From: Sphingobacteriales bacterium
GTDB lineage: Bacteria; Bacteroidota; Bacteroidia; Chitinophagales; UBA2359
NCBI GenBank assembly: GCA_016718845.1
Contig: JADKCK010000037.1
Coordinates: 11,983-75,982 of the forward strand
DNA: 64,000 nt
Direction: 5' to 3'
Positions 1 to 10,649 of the stretch are shown piece by piece. The first letter of the stretch is position 1. Each line of letters starts with the position of its first letter. Under the pieces are notes generated by a model. It was not told the origin of the DNA and searched no databases. It saw nothing but the letters and a program-made list of their open reading frames with translations. The translations under genes and the position numbers were made by a program.

Positions 1-16
1 GAGGTATATTGAGGGC

Positions 17-226
17 AATATATGGGTTGTTGGAGGCAATATATGGGTTGTTGGAGGCAATATATGGGTTGTTGGAGGCAATATATGGGTTGTTGGAGGC
101 AATATATGGGTTGTTGGAGGCAATATATGGGTTGTTGGAGGCAATATATGGGTTGTTGGAGGCAATATATGGGTTGTTGGAGGCAATACTTGGGTTTAAA
201 GAGGCAATACTTGGGTTTAAAGAGGC
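17..226. repeat. 21-bp tandem array, about 10 units
   Basis: Eight essentially identical 21-bp units (aatatatgggttgttggagg plus c) are followed by two variant units in which the core becomes acttgggtttaaag. Because 21 is a multiple of three, any open frame gives a heptapeptide repeat (IYGLLEA in one frame). I do not regard it as coding because it has no plausible start region or non-repeat domain. Confidence 0.9.
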
Positions 227-228
227 AA

Positions 229-280
229 TGCTCACTCCGCTAGGAGCAAAATATGGGTAGCAAAGCGTAATATGGGAAAC
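229..280. repeat. REP-like palindrome with ATATGGG tail
   Basis: A short palindrome (ctccgctaggag) is followed by aaaatatgggtagcaaag and a second partial tail. The layout matches the elements at 20691-20780 (ccccgttagggg followed by ttatatgggtaacaaag), so these appear to be one dispersed intergenic family. The preceding 21-bp array shares the atatggg core and may have grown from such a tail. Confidence 0.55.
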
Positions 281-666
281 ATTTGAACATTAAACACCTT
301 ATAGACGTATTTTATTGTGCAATGGTTGCTTTTGTGGGTAAAAAATGTTTTGGAGTGCGACTATGTTGTTGTTTGCGAGGTACAAACAATTAAAAGGGAG
401 CATTAAATACGCTCTTTTGAAGATTTGTTAAAAGAAAGATTTTAACATAACTACCTAATAATTAAGCGTTTATGTGTTACAGCAAAATAAATTTAATCAT
501 AAATGTACCCAAACACACTAAGTTTGCAAAAGTTTTAGTATTTTTGTGCTGAACTGATAGTGGAATTTTAACTCCATTACAAATACACAAAAGCTTTAAA
601 AGGCAGTGTAATTGTAACTTTTTATAAACCAGAAGTGCTTGTAACACTTCGCAACAAACCGCTTTT
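281..666. other. AT-rich intergenic leader, no gene seen
   Basis: About 390 bp without a credible reading frame. A TATTTTTG match to the Bacteroidota -7 promoter motif lies at 539-546, and a TTTG lies at 523-526, closer than the usual spacing. It probably holds the promoter of the secreted protease locus downstream. Confidence 0.4.
539..546 (+). promoter_or_regulatory. Candidate -7 promoter motif (TATTTTTG)
   Basis: Matches the Bacteroidota primary-sigma TAnnTTTG motif about 120 bp upstream of the signal-peptide start at 667. The -33 TTTG partner is not at the usual distance, so support is weak. Confidence 0.3.
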
Positions 667-692
667 ATGAAAGCAAAAATTTTATCCCTTAA

Positions 693-718
693 ACATATTA
701 CCCCCCCCCCATATATGT
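693..718. repeat. C10 tract between inverted arms in a signal-peptide region
   Basis: Ten C residues (701-710) lie between acatatta and atatatgt, which pair over six bases. An ATG at 667 opens a signal-peptide-like frame (MKAKILSLKH) that crosses the tract. With ten C it hits a stop at 718-720. With nine or twelve C it joins the protease frame through a hydrophobic stretch. A matching element in the other orientation lies at 36870-36894. Confidence 0.6.
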
Positions 719-733
719 AGGTTATGGGTAATT

Positions 734-3313
734 GTGTGTGTGTTGCTGGCTACCCATTGCAATTGGGCGTGGGGGCAGGGTGCAACAAGCATTGATACCT
801 TAGCAAAGGTGGTGGTTTTTGACCAATATGGCAATGTCAAAAAGCCAAGCGACATGCAAATGAAAACAGTTATAGCTACTTGCAATGCGGGTATGTTTAC
901 ACTACATTTCGACCATGAATTAACTACTATAGCAGGAGTTGACGACCTAGCAGTACGAAACGTGGTTTGCCAAGTGTTTACCGATTTATCGGCATTACTA
1001 GCGCCAACATCCAATTGCAGTGGAGCTTCGCCCAACGTAGATATTAGAATTGGCGAAATGCTTGAAGCAGAAGCTACCTCATCACCTAATTATGCAGCAG
1101 CTACATCAACTCATGCTGTTTTCCGCGACCGTGATGATGACCACGACGACATTAATGGCGATGGTACCGATGATCACGGGCTAAGCACTGCTAATGGTTG
1201 TACTTCATTAGATGCTACTATAACTCCAAACAATCCAGATTTGGATTGTGATGCCGATTTTGATAGCGATGGAGCAGATGATGATGACTACGAAGGCATT
1301 TTAGATAACGAAGTATGGCATGTAATTAACACAGGTGATAATAGTTTGCCTTATCGTTTTTGGGCACCTGCTATTAATACCTATGATGCAGAAATTAGGA
1401 TTCGCTTTTCACCATTTAGCGGACAAACAGTACCACCTACTTGGTATTTGGGTAATGCTAACCCCATACCCACAAACACATTCGATTTGTATTCGGTTAT
1501 CCTGCACGAGGCTATTCATACATTAGGTTTCTACTCTTACCTAACCTTTGACGGGCAGGGTACAGCTATAAATTTGCTATCTCTTTATGATAGTCCAGTA
1601 GCAGGCAGATACTATACCCGTTATGATACACATTTGCATCAACTAACCAATGGTGGTAGCTTACCGCTAATTGTACCCACATCAAATGCAGGTTTTATGG
1701 CTAACCCTTATAGTTGGCATTTTAATCCAGCTATAGCTACTGCTAACACAGCTATTGCCAATACACTACTAAACAGTTGTGCTTTTGATGCCAATTTTAA
1801 TATGAGCCCTGCTGCTATTGTTTATCAATACAACGGTGCTAATTATCCTGTTTTTGCTCCAAATGTCTTTTCTGGTGGAGCATCGTTGAGCCATTTGCAC
1901 GTAGGCTATAGCATAAATGGTACTGCAACTACTACTCAATACGTTATGAACTGGTTTGCCTCGGCAGGAGAAGTAAAACGCAATATAACCACCGACGAAC
2001 TAAATATTTTGTGTTCTTTGGGGTATAAAATATTGGGAACCAACAATTGTGACCAAAGAGTAATTGGCATAAACGAAGAAATAGACGCTGCCAACATAAG
2101 CAGTTTTGGAGCTGATACCCCACCCGATGATTGCCATGCTAACTACACCATGGAGATGTGCCCACACACCGATGGCACACCTGCAAGCGGTACTATTACC
2201 GTAGACATACTTGCCAACGATGCCGCAGCAACAAGCAATACTAATTTCACCCCAACCGATGCAGTAGGGTTTGAGCTAGTGAATAATGTATTTTTTCAAA
2301 GTTCGGGCAGTGCTGTATTAGAACTAACCACCAGCCACCTAAGCACAGGCGAATATGATTTAATGCTTAGTTCGCCAACACCCATTAACTATGTAGGTGC
2401 TGTATTGATAAAATACGTTCCGGTAGATTCGTACGGACGCTTTGGTAATGTTACCTATATTGAGGTATGGGTAAAGCCATGTACCATACTAAATGCCACT
2501 GTACAACCTTGCGATGGCGATGGGTGCAATTTGTTTTGCAACAGTAATTTTAATTTTGTGCAAAACCCTACTAACTGCCTACTAATGCCCGATAATTATG
2601 ACATTGATTTGCTTCCTCAATCAGTAAACGTAAATTCGGTTTGTACTTCTAATTGGAACAATTTACATGGTGCAAATTACGTAGACATAGCACATGATAA
2701 TTTATTACCCGCCAACACTTACCCAATAACTATGCAGTATTGGCTAGATAATACGCAACATCGTTGGGATAATAAATTAATTACTGCCGTTAATATTAAA
2801 CAAGACCACGAATATCTATTGTCTTTTTTATTGCGCCGTGTATATGATATTCCAATGGGCAATTTTAGGGTGCATTTAACAACAGATGGAGCTATTGATA
2901 ACGGCTTAAATACAATACCTCCACAATTTTTACCCCATGTGCAACCCATGACAACTATAGCACAACCACAATATTTAGGGCTTACCGACATACAAATGCT
3001 TGATTTTACTAGCCAACAAGCTAATCCCAATCAAATGGTTTTTGAATTGCCTGTTAATGCCAATAACCAAAGTACGGTTGATATTAACGTTTGGATTACC
3101 GGTCCGCCACCTGTTGTTCATCCTTTTACACAAGTAGGTACTTGTTTTACGGCTACCCAAAATTGGAATAGGGTTTATTTTGAAGTTATTGCACCAAATG
3201 CAATCAACGAGTTAAGTATAGCAATGCCTTTTTTGTTAGATGTAACCGACTATAGACAAAAGTTTGCGAACCTTGCAGCCGAGTATCCCGCAGCACGGTT
3301 GTTAACAACTTAA
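734..3313 (+). CDS. Secreted HExxH metalloprotease-like protein, N-terminal fragment
   Basis: First part of a broken locus that continues to 5907. His258-Glu-x-x-His262 followed by TLGF is a zinc-protease active site. A later SLSHL motif supplies a likely third ligand (His387), followed by a Met-containing MNW turn and a DELNILCSLGYK stretch, an order typical of secreted Bacteroidota and myxobacterial metalloproteases. Residues about 130-190 are very Asp-rich (for example DDDHDDINGDG), resembling calcium-binding thrombospondin-3 repeats. The start is uncertain: GTG at 734 lies inside a hydrophobic segment, and the natural start is probably ATG 667 if the C10 tract is read as nine. The frame ends at a TAA that removal of one T near 3310 would bypass. 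The substrate is unknown and the product is predicted to be exported. Confidence 0.75.
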   Translation: MCVLLATHCNWAWGQGATSIDTLAKVVVFDQYGNVKKPSDMQMKTVIATCNAGMFTLHFDHELTTIAGVDDLAVRNVVCQVFTDLSALLAPTSNCSGASPNVDIRIGEMLEAEATSSPNYAAATSTHAVFRDRDDDHDDINGDGTDDHGLSTANGCTSLDATITPNNPDLDCDADFDSDGADDDDYEGILDNEVWHVINTGDNSLPYRFWAPAINTYDAEIRIRFSPFSGQTVPPTWYLGNANPIPTNTFDLYSVILHEAIHTLGFYSYLTFDGQGTAINLLSLYDSPVAGRYYTRYDTHLHQLTNGGSLPLIVPTSNAGFMANPYSWHFNPAIATANTAIANTLLNSCAFDANFNMSPAAIVYQYNGANYPVFAPNVFSGGASLSHLHVGYSINGTATTTQYVMNWFASAGEVKRNITTDELNILCSLGYKILGTNNCDQRVIGINEEIDAANISSFGADTPPDDCHANYTMEMCPHTDGTPASGTITVDILANDAAATSNTNFTPTDAVGFELVNNVFFQSSGSAVLELTTSHLSTGEYDLMLSSPTPINYVGAVLIKYVPVDSYGRFGNVTYIEVWVKPCTILNATVQPCDGDGCNLFCNSNFNFVQNPTNCLLMPDNYDIDLLPQSVNVNSVCTSNWNNLHGANYVDIAHDNLLPANTYPITMQYWLDNTQHRWDNKLITAVNIKQDHEYLLSFLLRRVYDIPMGNFRVHLTTDGAIDNGLNTIPPQFLPHVQPMTTIAQPQYLGLTDIQMLDFTSQQANPNQMVFELPVNANNQSTVDINVWITGPPPVVHPFTQVGTCFTATQNWNRVYFEVIAPNAINELSIAMPFLLDVTDYRQKFANLAAEYPAARLLTT

Positions 3314-3320
3314 TACGCTT

Positions 3321-4328
3321 GTGCCTGCTTGTGGTAGTTTAAATGTAATTTATCGCTGGGAGGATTGTAGCGGCAACATACTTGCCCAATCTACCGATGG
3401 TATAATACCACCATTACCCCCCACTAGCTGCACTACTGCTTTTATACTACACCGCATTACTAGTCTTACACCACATTTGGGCAATAACAACCAACTCGAT
3501 TATGTTTACGAGCAAGCCAACTGCCCAACTGCCGCCGAGTTTGACCAACAAGTATCCATAATTGTTACCGTGCCTAACCCTAATGCTATACAAACCCAAA
3601 CACTTAGCAATACACATACCTATTTGCCTAATAACCACCCATTTGGCTCGGCAGCAGGTACTGCCGCCAACCCTATACAAGTAGAGGGCGACATTATCCT
3701 AAACCCTAATGCAAATATTACCCTCGAAAACCTTCATTTTCAGATGGGATACAAAGCACGTGTAATAGTAACCCGCAATAACACAGGTACTGCAGCAGCT
3801 AAATTGCGCTTACATGGTTGTACCTTCGAGGCAATGCCATCGTGCAATGCAGGCTGCCCCATGATGTGGCAAGGCATACAAGTTTGGGGACCCGGCGAAG
3901 AAGTAACGCAAACCACTACTAATGCCGCAGCATTGTTTATCGAAGAGTCTATTGACCATAACCCTACTGTAATTAAAGATGCCGTTATAGGCATTATGAC
4001 TACACGCCTAGACCCCCAATTTAAGTTCACAACCATGGCGGCTAACATCCAAGATTTAACCTTCGATGATACCGATAGCGACCCTAATACCAACAATACC
4101 CCCTCGCAGTTGTACATCAATAACTCGGCGGTTACGGTGCTACCACAAATACGCACCAACCCCGAGGCATACGCTTATGGCGGCGGATGGCTATGGATTG
4201 GCGACCGTTACCAAACACTATTCGAAAATTGCTTTTATGGGGTGCTAATACCACACTACCACAAAGCCTTTTTAGTACCCGCCGCAAACCCCGGCCACAG
4301 GGTATCAAATATACTCCACGCATTTTAA
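3321..4328 (+). CDS. Same T9SS protease locus, second fragment (beta-helix start)
   Basis: Continues the preceding protein in the next frame; GTG at 3321 is only the first start-like codon and the frame is open from 3306. The first third looks like a beta-sandwich linker. From about residue 120 the sequence (PIQVEGDIILNPNANITLEN, then LRLHGCTF, MMWQGIQVWGPG) has the short Val/Ile/Asn-rich rungs of a right-handed parallel beta-helix, as in pectate-lyase-like surface proteins. The same fold precedes the C-terminus of the large minus-strand gene at 31776-36968. The frame is lost near 4325 (TTTT run) and again before 4433, so the junction with the next fragment is not cleanly readable. Confidence 0.65.
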   Translation: MPACGSLNVIYRWEDCSGNILAQSTDGIIPPLPPTSCTTAFILHRITSLTPHLGNNNQLDYVYEQANCPTAAEFDQQVSIIVTVPNPNAIQTQTLSNTHTYLPNNHPFGSAAGTAANPIQVEGDIILNPNANITLENLHFQMGYKARVIVTRNNTGTAAAKLRLHGCTFEAMPSCNAGCPMMWQGIQVWGPGEEVTQTTTNAAALFIEESIDHNPTVIKDAVIGIMTTRLDPQFKFTTMAANIQDLTFDDTDSDPNTNNTPSQLYINNSAVTVLPQIRTNPEAYAYGGGWLWIGDRYQTLFENCFYGVLIPHYHKAFLVPAANPGHRVSNILHAF

Positions 4329-4510
4329 CTCAACAGGCTTGCGGTTCCGTTTGCTAACCTACAAACCGAAGTAGGCATAGCGGAAAAGGCAAACGTAAAA
4401 CAAAAATACTTACCAACCTCAAACATTTTACTAACATTTACGGCATACGAGGCAGCAGTACCCAGTTTATTAAGGCAGGTTACAGCTTTTTTACAGATTG
4501 TAACGTAGGT

Positions 4511-5710
4511 GTGTCGGTGCAAGCACCTACAGCAGGTGTAGAGCCTTTAACCGAAGTAACAGGCAACACTTTTAGCAACTGCAACACAGGCATACAAGGC
4601 GACGGTTTAAATATTTTGGTACAAGAAAACAGCATAAATGGCACCGCTGCCCAAGGTACAGTAGGCGTGTTTTTGCGTGGCTCGTTTTTTAAAGTAGGTG
4701 GCACCTACAACGGCAATAACTATACAGGCAATGCCTTAAGCAACCTAAATGTTGGCATTGCCACCATGGACTGTAGCGACCTAGGTAACGAAATACGCAA
4801 CAATACCCTAAGCCAAGTAAACACAGGCATTAGGGCTATGCGCAATAATAGCGGGCTAAGTATAGGCTGCAACAACATTAACTACAAACAATATGGCGTA
4901 CTTGTACACTCATGGAATGGCGTAAATGGGCAAATACCAGACCAAGGTGATTGTAATGACATAACGATAGGACCTGCGTTTAATACTTTTTCGTATTCAC
5001 CCACAACTCCTTCAAGTCCTAATCCCAGAGCTATTGAACTGAATAATGCACAAGCATTTACATACAGCGACATAAACACCACCGTTAATACCTTAAATAT
5101 ATTGGGTATTAGTGGTATTGTAACATTAGACCCTTGTTTTGGATACAATAGTAATTGCAACACCTACACACTGCCCAATCCGTTGCTTATTAACAGTATG
5201 AGCACCATTGGCGATAAAAACGAAGCACTAAGCAAATGGCTGCGCCAATACCAAGCCGACAGCAACTATACCGCAGCTAAACAATTGCTGCAGCAAGTAG
5301 CTACCCCGATGGCAATACGCAAACGCATACAAGACGAGTACGAAAACGAAGCCTATACCACCGCCAAAGGTTTGTTAGACGGTATGTCCATCGAAAAACT
5401 CGAAGACCAACAGTTTAACGACCTACAGCGCATGTTAATAAACCTAAAAGAAACGGGCAGTAGCTACCAAAACCTAAACGATACCCAAGTAGAAACCCTA
5501 CTACAAATGGCAAACTCGCCTACCGAAGCCGCCTACCGTGCCCAAGCCGTATTGTATATGGCACGCGGCTACGAGTTTCCGGTAATACTACCCAACGAAG
5601 AAGGTAACTATACCTATAGCGTATTTAAAACTGCAACCAATAACGCTTTAACCAATGCTACTACTTTTAGCACCTTATACCTAACCCTACCAAAGACCAA
5701 CTGTTTTTAG
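4511..5710 (+). CDS. Same T9SS protease locus, third fragment (beta-helix plus helical spacer)
   Basis: The frame is open from about 4433 (NIYGIRGSSTQF), so the GTG at 4511 is not a real start. Rungs such as GNTFSNCNTGIQGDG and NNTLSQVNTGIRA continue the beta-helix to about residue 230. A predicted alpha-helical segment follows (NEALSKWLRQYQADSNYTAA onward), rich in Gln, Leu and Lys. A helical spacer of this kind between beta-helix and sorting domain also occurs in the 31776-36968 locus, so the two are probably paralogous in architecture. The frame ends shortly before the sorting domain because of an indel near 5690. Confidence 0.65.
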   Translation: MSVQAPTAGVEPLTEVTGNTFSNCNTGIQGDGLNILVQENSINGTAAQGTVGVFLRGSFFKVGGTYNGNNYTGNALSNLNVGIATMDCSDLGNEIRNNTLSQVNTGIRAMRNNSGLSIGCNNINYKQYGVLVHSWNGVNGQIPDQGDCNDITIGPAFNTFSYSPTTPSSPNPRAIELNNAQAFTYSDINTTVNTLNILGISGIVTLDPCFGYNSNCNTYTLPNPLLINSMSTIGDKNEALSKWLRQYQADSNYTAAKQLLQQVATPMAIRKRIQDEYENEAYTTAKGLLDGMSIEKLEDQQFNDLQRMLINLKETGSSYQNLNDTQVETLLQMANSPTEAAYRAQAVLYMARGYEFPVILPNEEGNYTYSVFKTATNNALTNATTFSTLYLTLPKTNCF

Positions 5711-5907
5711 ATTATGCATTAGACAACGAACAACAAGCCACCATTAGCTTGTTTGATTTAAACGGACGCATAGTAAAACAAGACAAACTAACAGGCAACG
5801 GAAAACTACAGTGGTTGGTAGATACCTTACCAAGCGGCTTTTATTACTACCAAATACAACAGAACAACGAAACTACTATTACCAACAAAGTAATAATTAT
5901 TAAATAA
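5692..5907 (+). CDS. T9SS C-terminal sorting domain of the protease locus (fragment)
   Basis: About 71 codons in a different frame from the upstream fragment, with no start of their own. The pattern ATISLFDLNGRIVKQDKL, LPSGFYYYQI and a final VIIIK is a type A T9SS sorting domain. It is needed for outer-membrane passage and surface attachment of the protease and marks the true end of the locus. The stop is followed within 7 bp by a strong hairpin. Confidence 0.75.
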   Translation, partial: KDQLFLDYALDNEQQATISLFDLNGRIVKQDKLTGNGKLQWLVDTLPSGFYYYQIQQNNETTITNKVIIIK

Positions 5908-5913
5908 CCTAAC

Positions 5914-5964
5914 AACAAAACGATTTTGCAGGTAGTTTTATACTACTTGCAAAATCGTTTTGTT
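5914..5964 (+). terminator. Long hairpin terminator
   Basis: A 23-bp stem (aacaaaacgattttgcagg onward, one G-T wobble) closes a 5-nt loop and ends in a T-rich arm, directly after the T9SS protease locus. Confidence 0.85.
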
Positions 5965-5986
5965 TGTAAACTAAAATATAGTAGCT

Positions 5987-6448
5987 ATGAAAACTTTTTT
6001 ATACCTCTGTCTTTTGTTTTGCTCCATGTTAGGTTTTGCACAGCCTAAATATTTCGAAAAAAATATGGGCTGGTCAAATGTACACGAAGGCAGAAGAATT
6101 ATCCAAAAATCGATTGATGATTACATCATCATGGGAAATGTTTTAAGCCCATCTTGGAAAGCATACACTATGGTAATTGATAATAATGGCACAACCCAAC
6201 CGCAAATTGAGTATAGTGTATCAGAAAATGGTAATAGTGGTGGGTATGATATAATAAATACAGAATACGGCTATGCTTTTTGCGGTTTTTTAGAAAACGA
6301 ATTTAGTTCATCTCAATCTTATTTATTACAAACCAATCACGAAGGAGGACTAATAAACACATTAATAATTGGCAGTAATGTCTATGCAAATGTTAGTTTT
6401 TCTCTCTGTCGTACTACCGATAAAGGGTATCTTTTGGCGGTTTTATAA
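5987..6448 (+). CDS. T9SS beta-propeller/PKD protein, N-terminal fragment
   Basis: Starts with a clear signal peptide (MKTFLYLCLLFCSMLGFAQ) and enters a delta-60-like beta-propeller, with blades ending in patterns such as GYAFCGFL and DKGYLLAV. The frame stops at 6448 because TTTTGGCGG appears to lack one G: read with GGG it continues as GGFINNSNG into the next fragment. The reconstructed locus spans 5987-7699. Proteins of this type are secreted and cell-surface located; no enzymatic motif is visible. Confidence 0.75.
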   Translation: MKTFLYLCLLFCSMLGFAQPKYFEKNMGWSNVHEGRRIIQKSIDDYIIMGNVLSPSWKAYTMVIDNNGTTQPQIEYSVSENGNSGGYDIINTEYGYAFCGFLENEFSSSQSYLLQTNHEGGLINTLIIGSNVYANVSFSLCRTTDKGYLLAVL

Positions 6449-6717
6449 ACAACTCAAATGGCTTACACACACCTTATTTAATAAAATTAGATAGCCTTGG
6501 TGTGCAACAATGGGATAAAACTTGGGATAATTTCACTGATGCATTTTCAGCTTTTGTTACGGCACAACCTGCTAAAGATGGTAGTGGTTATTACCTTGTT
6601 GGTGCAATCAACAATTCTTATTCCACAGGTGATGTATTGTTGTTAAAAATTGCAGATGATGGTACCGAAATATGGCAAGCAGTTTACGGAGTAAATACAG
6701 GAGCGCGAAGTACCTAA
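6436..6717 (+). CDS. T9SS beta-propeller/PKD protein, middle fragment
   Basis: Reads GGFINNSNGLHTPYLIKLDS onward and continues the propeller (GYYLVGAINNSYSTGD, LLLKIADDGTEIWQAVYG). It has no start of its own, and the only internal ATG is not meaningful. The frame is lost near 6705, where removing one G from ACAGGAGCG restores TEREVPKTLLQTDDGG in the following frame. Confidence 0.6.
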   Translation, partial: GGFINNSNGLHTPYLIKLDSLGVQQWDKTWDNFTDAFSAFVTAQPAKDGSGYYLVGAINNSYSTGDVLLLKIADDGTEIWQAVYGVNTGARST

Positions 6718-6724
6718 AACATTA

Positions 6725-7699
6725 TTGCAAACAGATGATGGCGGTTTTGCTATATCTTACATGAAAACAACACTTCCTGAAAGTTACAGCGGGTTATTAA
6801 AACTAAATGCTGATAGAACGATAGCATGGAATTCTGATAGTTCTTTTTATGCAAGTAGTCCTGCCGAAAAGATTATTCATATCGCTAATGAGGGGTATCT
6901 CTTTGCTGGAGAATATGAAACTGACCCTGTGTTACTCAATAACTTAGATGCTGAAATAGTACGTTTATCAGCTAATGGAGATATATTATGGAAACGTCAT
7001 TATGGAGGAATGGATAATGATTACATCTACGATTTTATCCCTACATCAGACGGGGGCTACTTTTTTGTTGGACGCACAGAAAGCCCCGATTTGGGCGTGC
7101 CTACGGGCGGTGCCAACGTCTACCTCCTCAAAACCAACTGCATGGGGCTTTTAACCGAGCCACAAGCCAACTTCACCGCACAAATAGACACCGCTTTGCT
7201 CACCGCCACCTTCCAAAACCTATCCCAATACACCTACCCCGACAGCATAGACGGTGGGCATTACCTCTGGGACTTTGGCGATGGTACAACTTCTACCCAA
7301 ATAAACCCTACACACACCTACGCACAAGGGGGTAATTACAGCGTTACCCTTACGGCGGTGGTTTGTAGTGATACGAGTGTGTTTGTGCAGCAAGTTAGTA
7401 CTTGGGCGGTGGGCATAGAAGCCTCCCCCCTGCCCCCTCCAAAGGAGGAGGAGATACGGGTGTTGCCTAACCCTGCTAATGAGCAAATAAGTATTTCTCC
7501 GCCTTCAGGGGGCTGGGGGGTACAAACCCACACTTTTGTGCTATACGATGTGTTGGGTAAAGAGGTAGCAAGTCAAGTATTGTTAGCAAATGGCACAAGT
7601 GTTAAAACCCAACATTTACCTTCGGGCATCTATCTATACCAAATCATCAACCCACAAAACCAAACTTTGCAGCATGGAAAACTTAGTATTTTGCACTAA
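6725..7699 (+). CDS. T9SS beta-propeller/PKD protein, C-terminal fragment
   Basis: Contains the last propeller blades (GDILWKRHYGGMDNDYIYDF, TSDGGYFFVGRTES). A PKD domain follows at about residues 145-225, with the hallmark YLWDFGDGTTSTQINPTHTY. The sorting domain starts at VLPNPANEQ and ends LQHGKLSILH. The linker between PKD and sorting domain carries a C-rich palindromic insertion translated as ASPLPPPKEEE, and a second one (SPPSGGWG) lies inside the sorting domain. Surface protein of unknown binding partner; it terminates at a perfect 19-bp hairpin shared with uvrB. Confidence 0.75.
   Translation: MQTDDGGFAISYMKTTLPESYSGLLKLNADRTIAWNSDSSFYASSPAEKIIHIANEGYLFAGEYETDPVLLNNLDAEIVRLSANGDILWKRHYGGMDNDYIYDFIPTSDGGYFFVGRTESPDLGVPTGGANVYLLKTNCMGLLTEPQANFTAQIDTALLTATFQNLSQYTYPDSIDGGHYLWDFGDGTTSTQINPTHTYAQGGNYSVTLTAVVCSDTSVFVQQVSTWAVGIEASPLPPPKEEEIRVLPNPANEQISISPPSGGWGVQTHTFVLYDVLGKEVASQVLLANGTSVKTQHLPSGIYLYQIINPQNQTLQHGKLSILH
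7421..7526. repeat. Two C/G-rich palindromic inserts inside a coding region
   Basis: Segments cctcccccctgccccctcc and ccttcagggggctgggggg belong to the same family as 25878-26034, 30372-30405 and 37158-37188. Both are read through in frame as Pro/Gly-rich peptide. Confidence 0.6.
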
Positions 7700-7731
7700 A
7701 AGCCAGTAGTTTTGTTTGGCGGACAAGAACA

Positions 7732-7774
7732 AAAAATCCCCCTTAAAAGTCCATAACTTTTAAGGGGGATTTTT
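7732..7774. terminator. Bidirectional terminator between convergent genes
   Basis: A perfect 19-bp stem (aaaaatcccccttaaaagt) with loop ccata. The A-rich and T-rich flanks let it serve both the plus-strand T9SS gene and minus-strand uvrB. Confidence 0.9.
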
Positions 7775-7792
7775 GCGTAGTGTAGCACTAAG

Positions 7793-9826
<2,034 letters not shown>

Positions 9827-9962
9827 GAAGTTGGTTTTTGAGTTCGTGTTATGCAAAAAAGTACACGGATTTTATGGGTTAGACACGGATTTTAAAAAGA
9901 TTTTACCCATAGGGTTGGGTTTAAATCCAAACTTTAATTTTTTAAACGCTTTGCATGGTTTT

Positions 9963-10559
9963 TCACTTTTGGGTATCTAGCCAATGCCACAAATAGCGGG
10001 CAGCCATAGAGCGGTTAGGTTGCCAATTTTGGGCGATGTTTAGTATTTGTTGGTCAAGTTGTTTGCCGGTATCTGTTAGGCTATACAATTTTACAACGGC
10101 ATTACGAACAGCTAAATCGTTAATCGGGAAAACATCGGGTCGAGCCAAGTCAAAAATCAGCAACATTTGTGCCGTCCATTTGCCAACACCTTTAATTTGG
10201 GTCAGATGTTGTACAATATCCTCGTCGCTTAGGGCGTTTATATGCTCAAACGACAAGTTGTTGTACAAAGCAAACTCGGCAATATTTTTTACGTAGTTGG
10301 CTTTGGCGTTAGATAAACCTACGGTGCGCAACTGCTCGACGGGCATTTGGTGCAATAGCGTTTGGGTGGGATATTGCTCGTGAAAGAGGTTTAAAAATCG
10401 GGTAAAAATAACATTAGCCACCTTGCCCGACAGTTGCTGATACACAATAGCCCTAACAAGCGATAAGTACAAATCGGATTGCAAGGCGGGCGCTTCGAGT
10501 GGTGTTAAAGGCTCGATAGCCGAATGAAAAACCAAATCGTGTGTAAATAGATATTGCAT
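9963..10559 (-). CDS. DNA-3-methyladenine glycosylase (AlkA/HhH-GPD type)
   Basis: Base-excision repair glycosylase that removes alkylated purines. The helix-hairpin-helix motif QIKGVGKWTAQMLL at residues 121-134 and catalytic Asp148 in FPINDLAVRNAV define the HhH-GPD superfamily, and the lack of a Cys-rich iron-sulphur tail separates it from Nth and MutY. At 198 residues it is the compact single-domain form, without the N-terminal domain of E. coli AlkA. It lies just upstream of uvrB on the same strand, so both repair genes may share regulation, although 136 bp separate them. Confidence 0.9.
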   Translation of the reverse strand: MQYLFTHDLVFHSAIEPLTPLEAPALQSDLYLSLVRAIVYQQLSGKVANVIFTRFLNLFHEQYPTQTLLHQMPVEQLRTVGLSNAKANYVKNIAEFALYNNLSFEHINALSDEDIVQHLTQIKGVGKWTAQMLLIFDLARPDVFPINDLAVRNAVVKLYSLTDTGKQLDQQILNIAQNWQPNRSMAARYLWHWLDTQK

Positions 10560-10649
10560 AATGCTTAGTTTTTAAAGATTAGTGTGTCCGCTGCCTAATT
10601 AGTGGCAAAGATACAAAACTAAATGCTTATTTTTATAAAGACATGGAAA

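Noticed and set aside
9..260. Open frame of IYGLLEA heptapeptides over the 21-bp array
   Set aside because: It is only the translation of a tandem repeat whose period is a multiple of three; two frames are equally open and there is no non-repeat domain.
9860..9960. Regulatory meaning of the acacggatttta pair upstream of uvrB
   Set aside because: Only two short copies that resemble a common dispersed motif; no LexA-type palindrome is seen.
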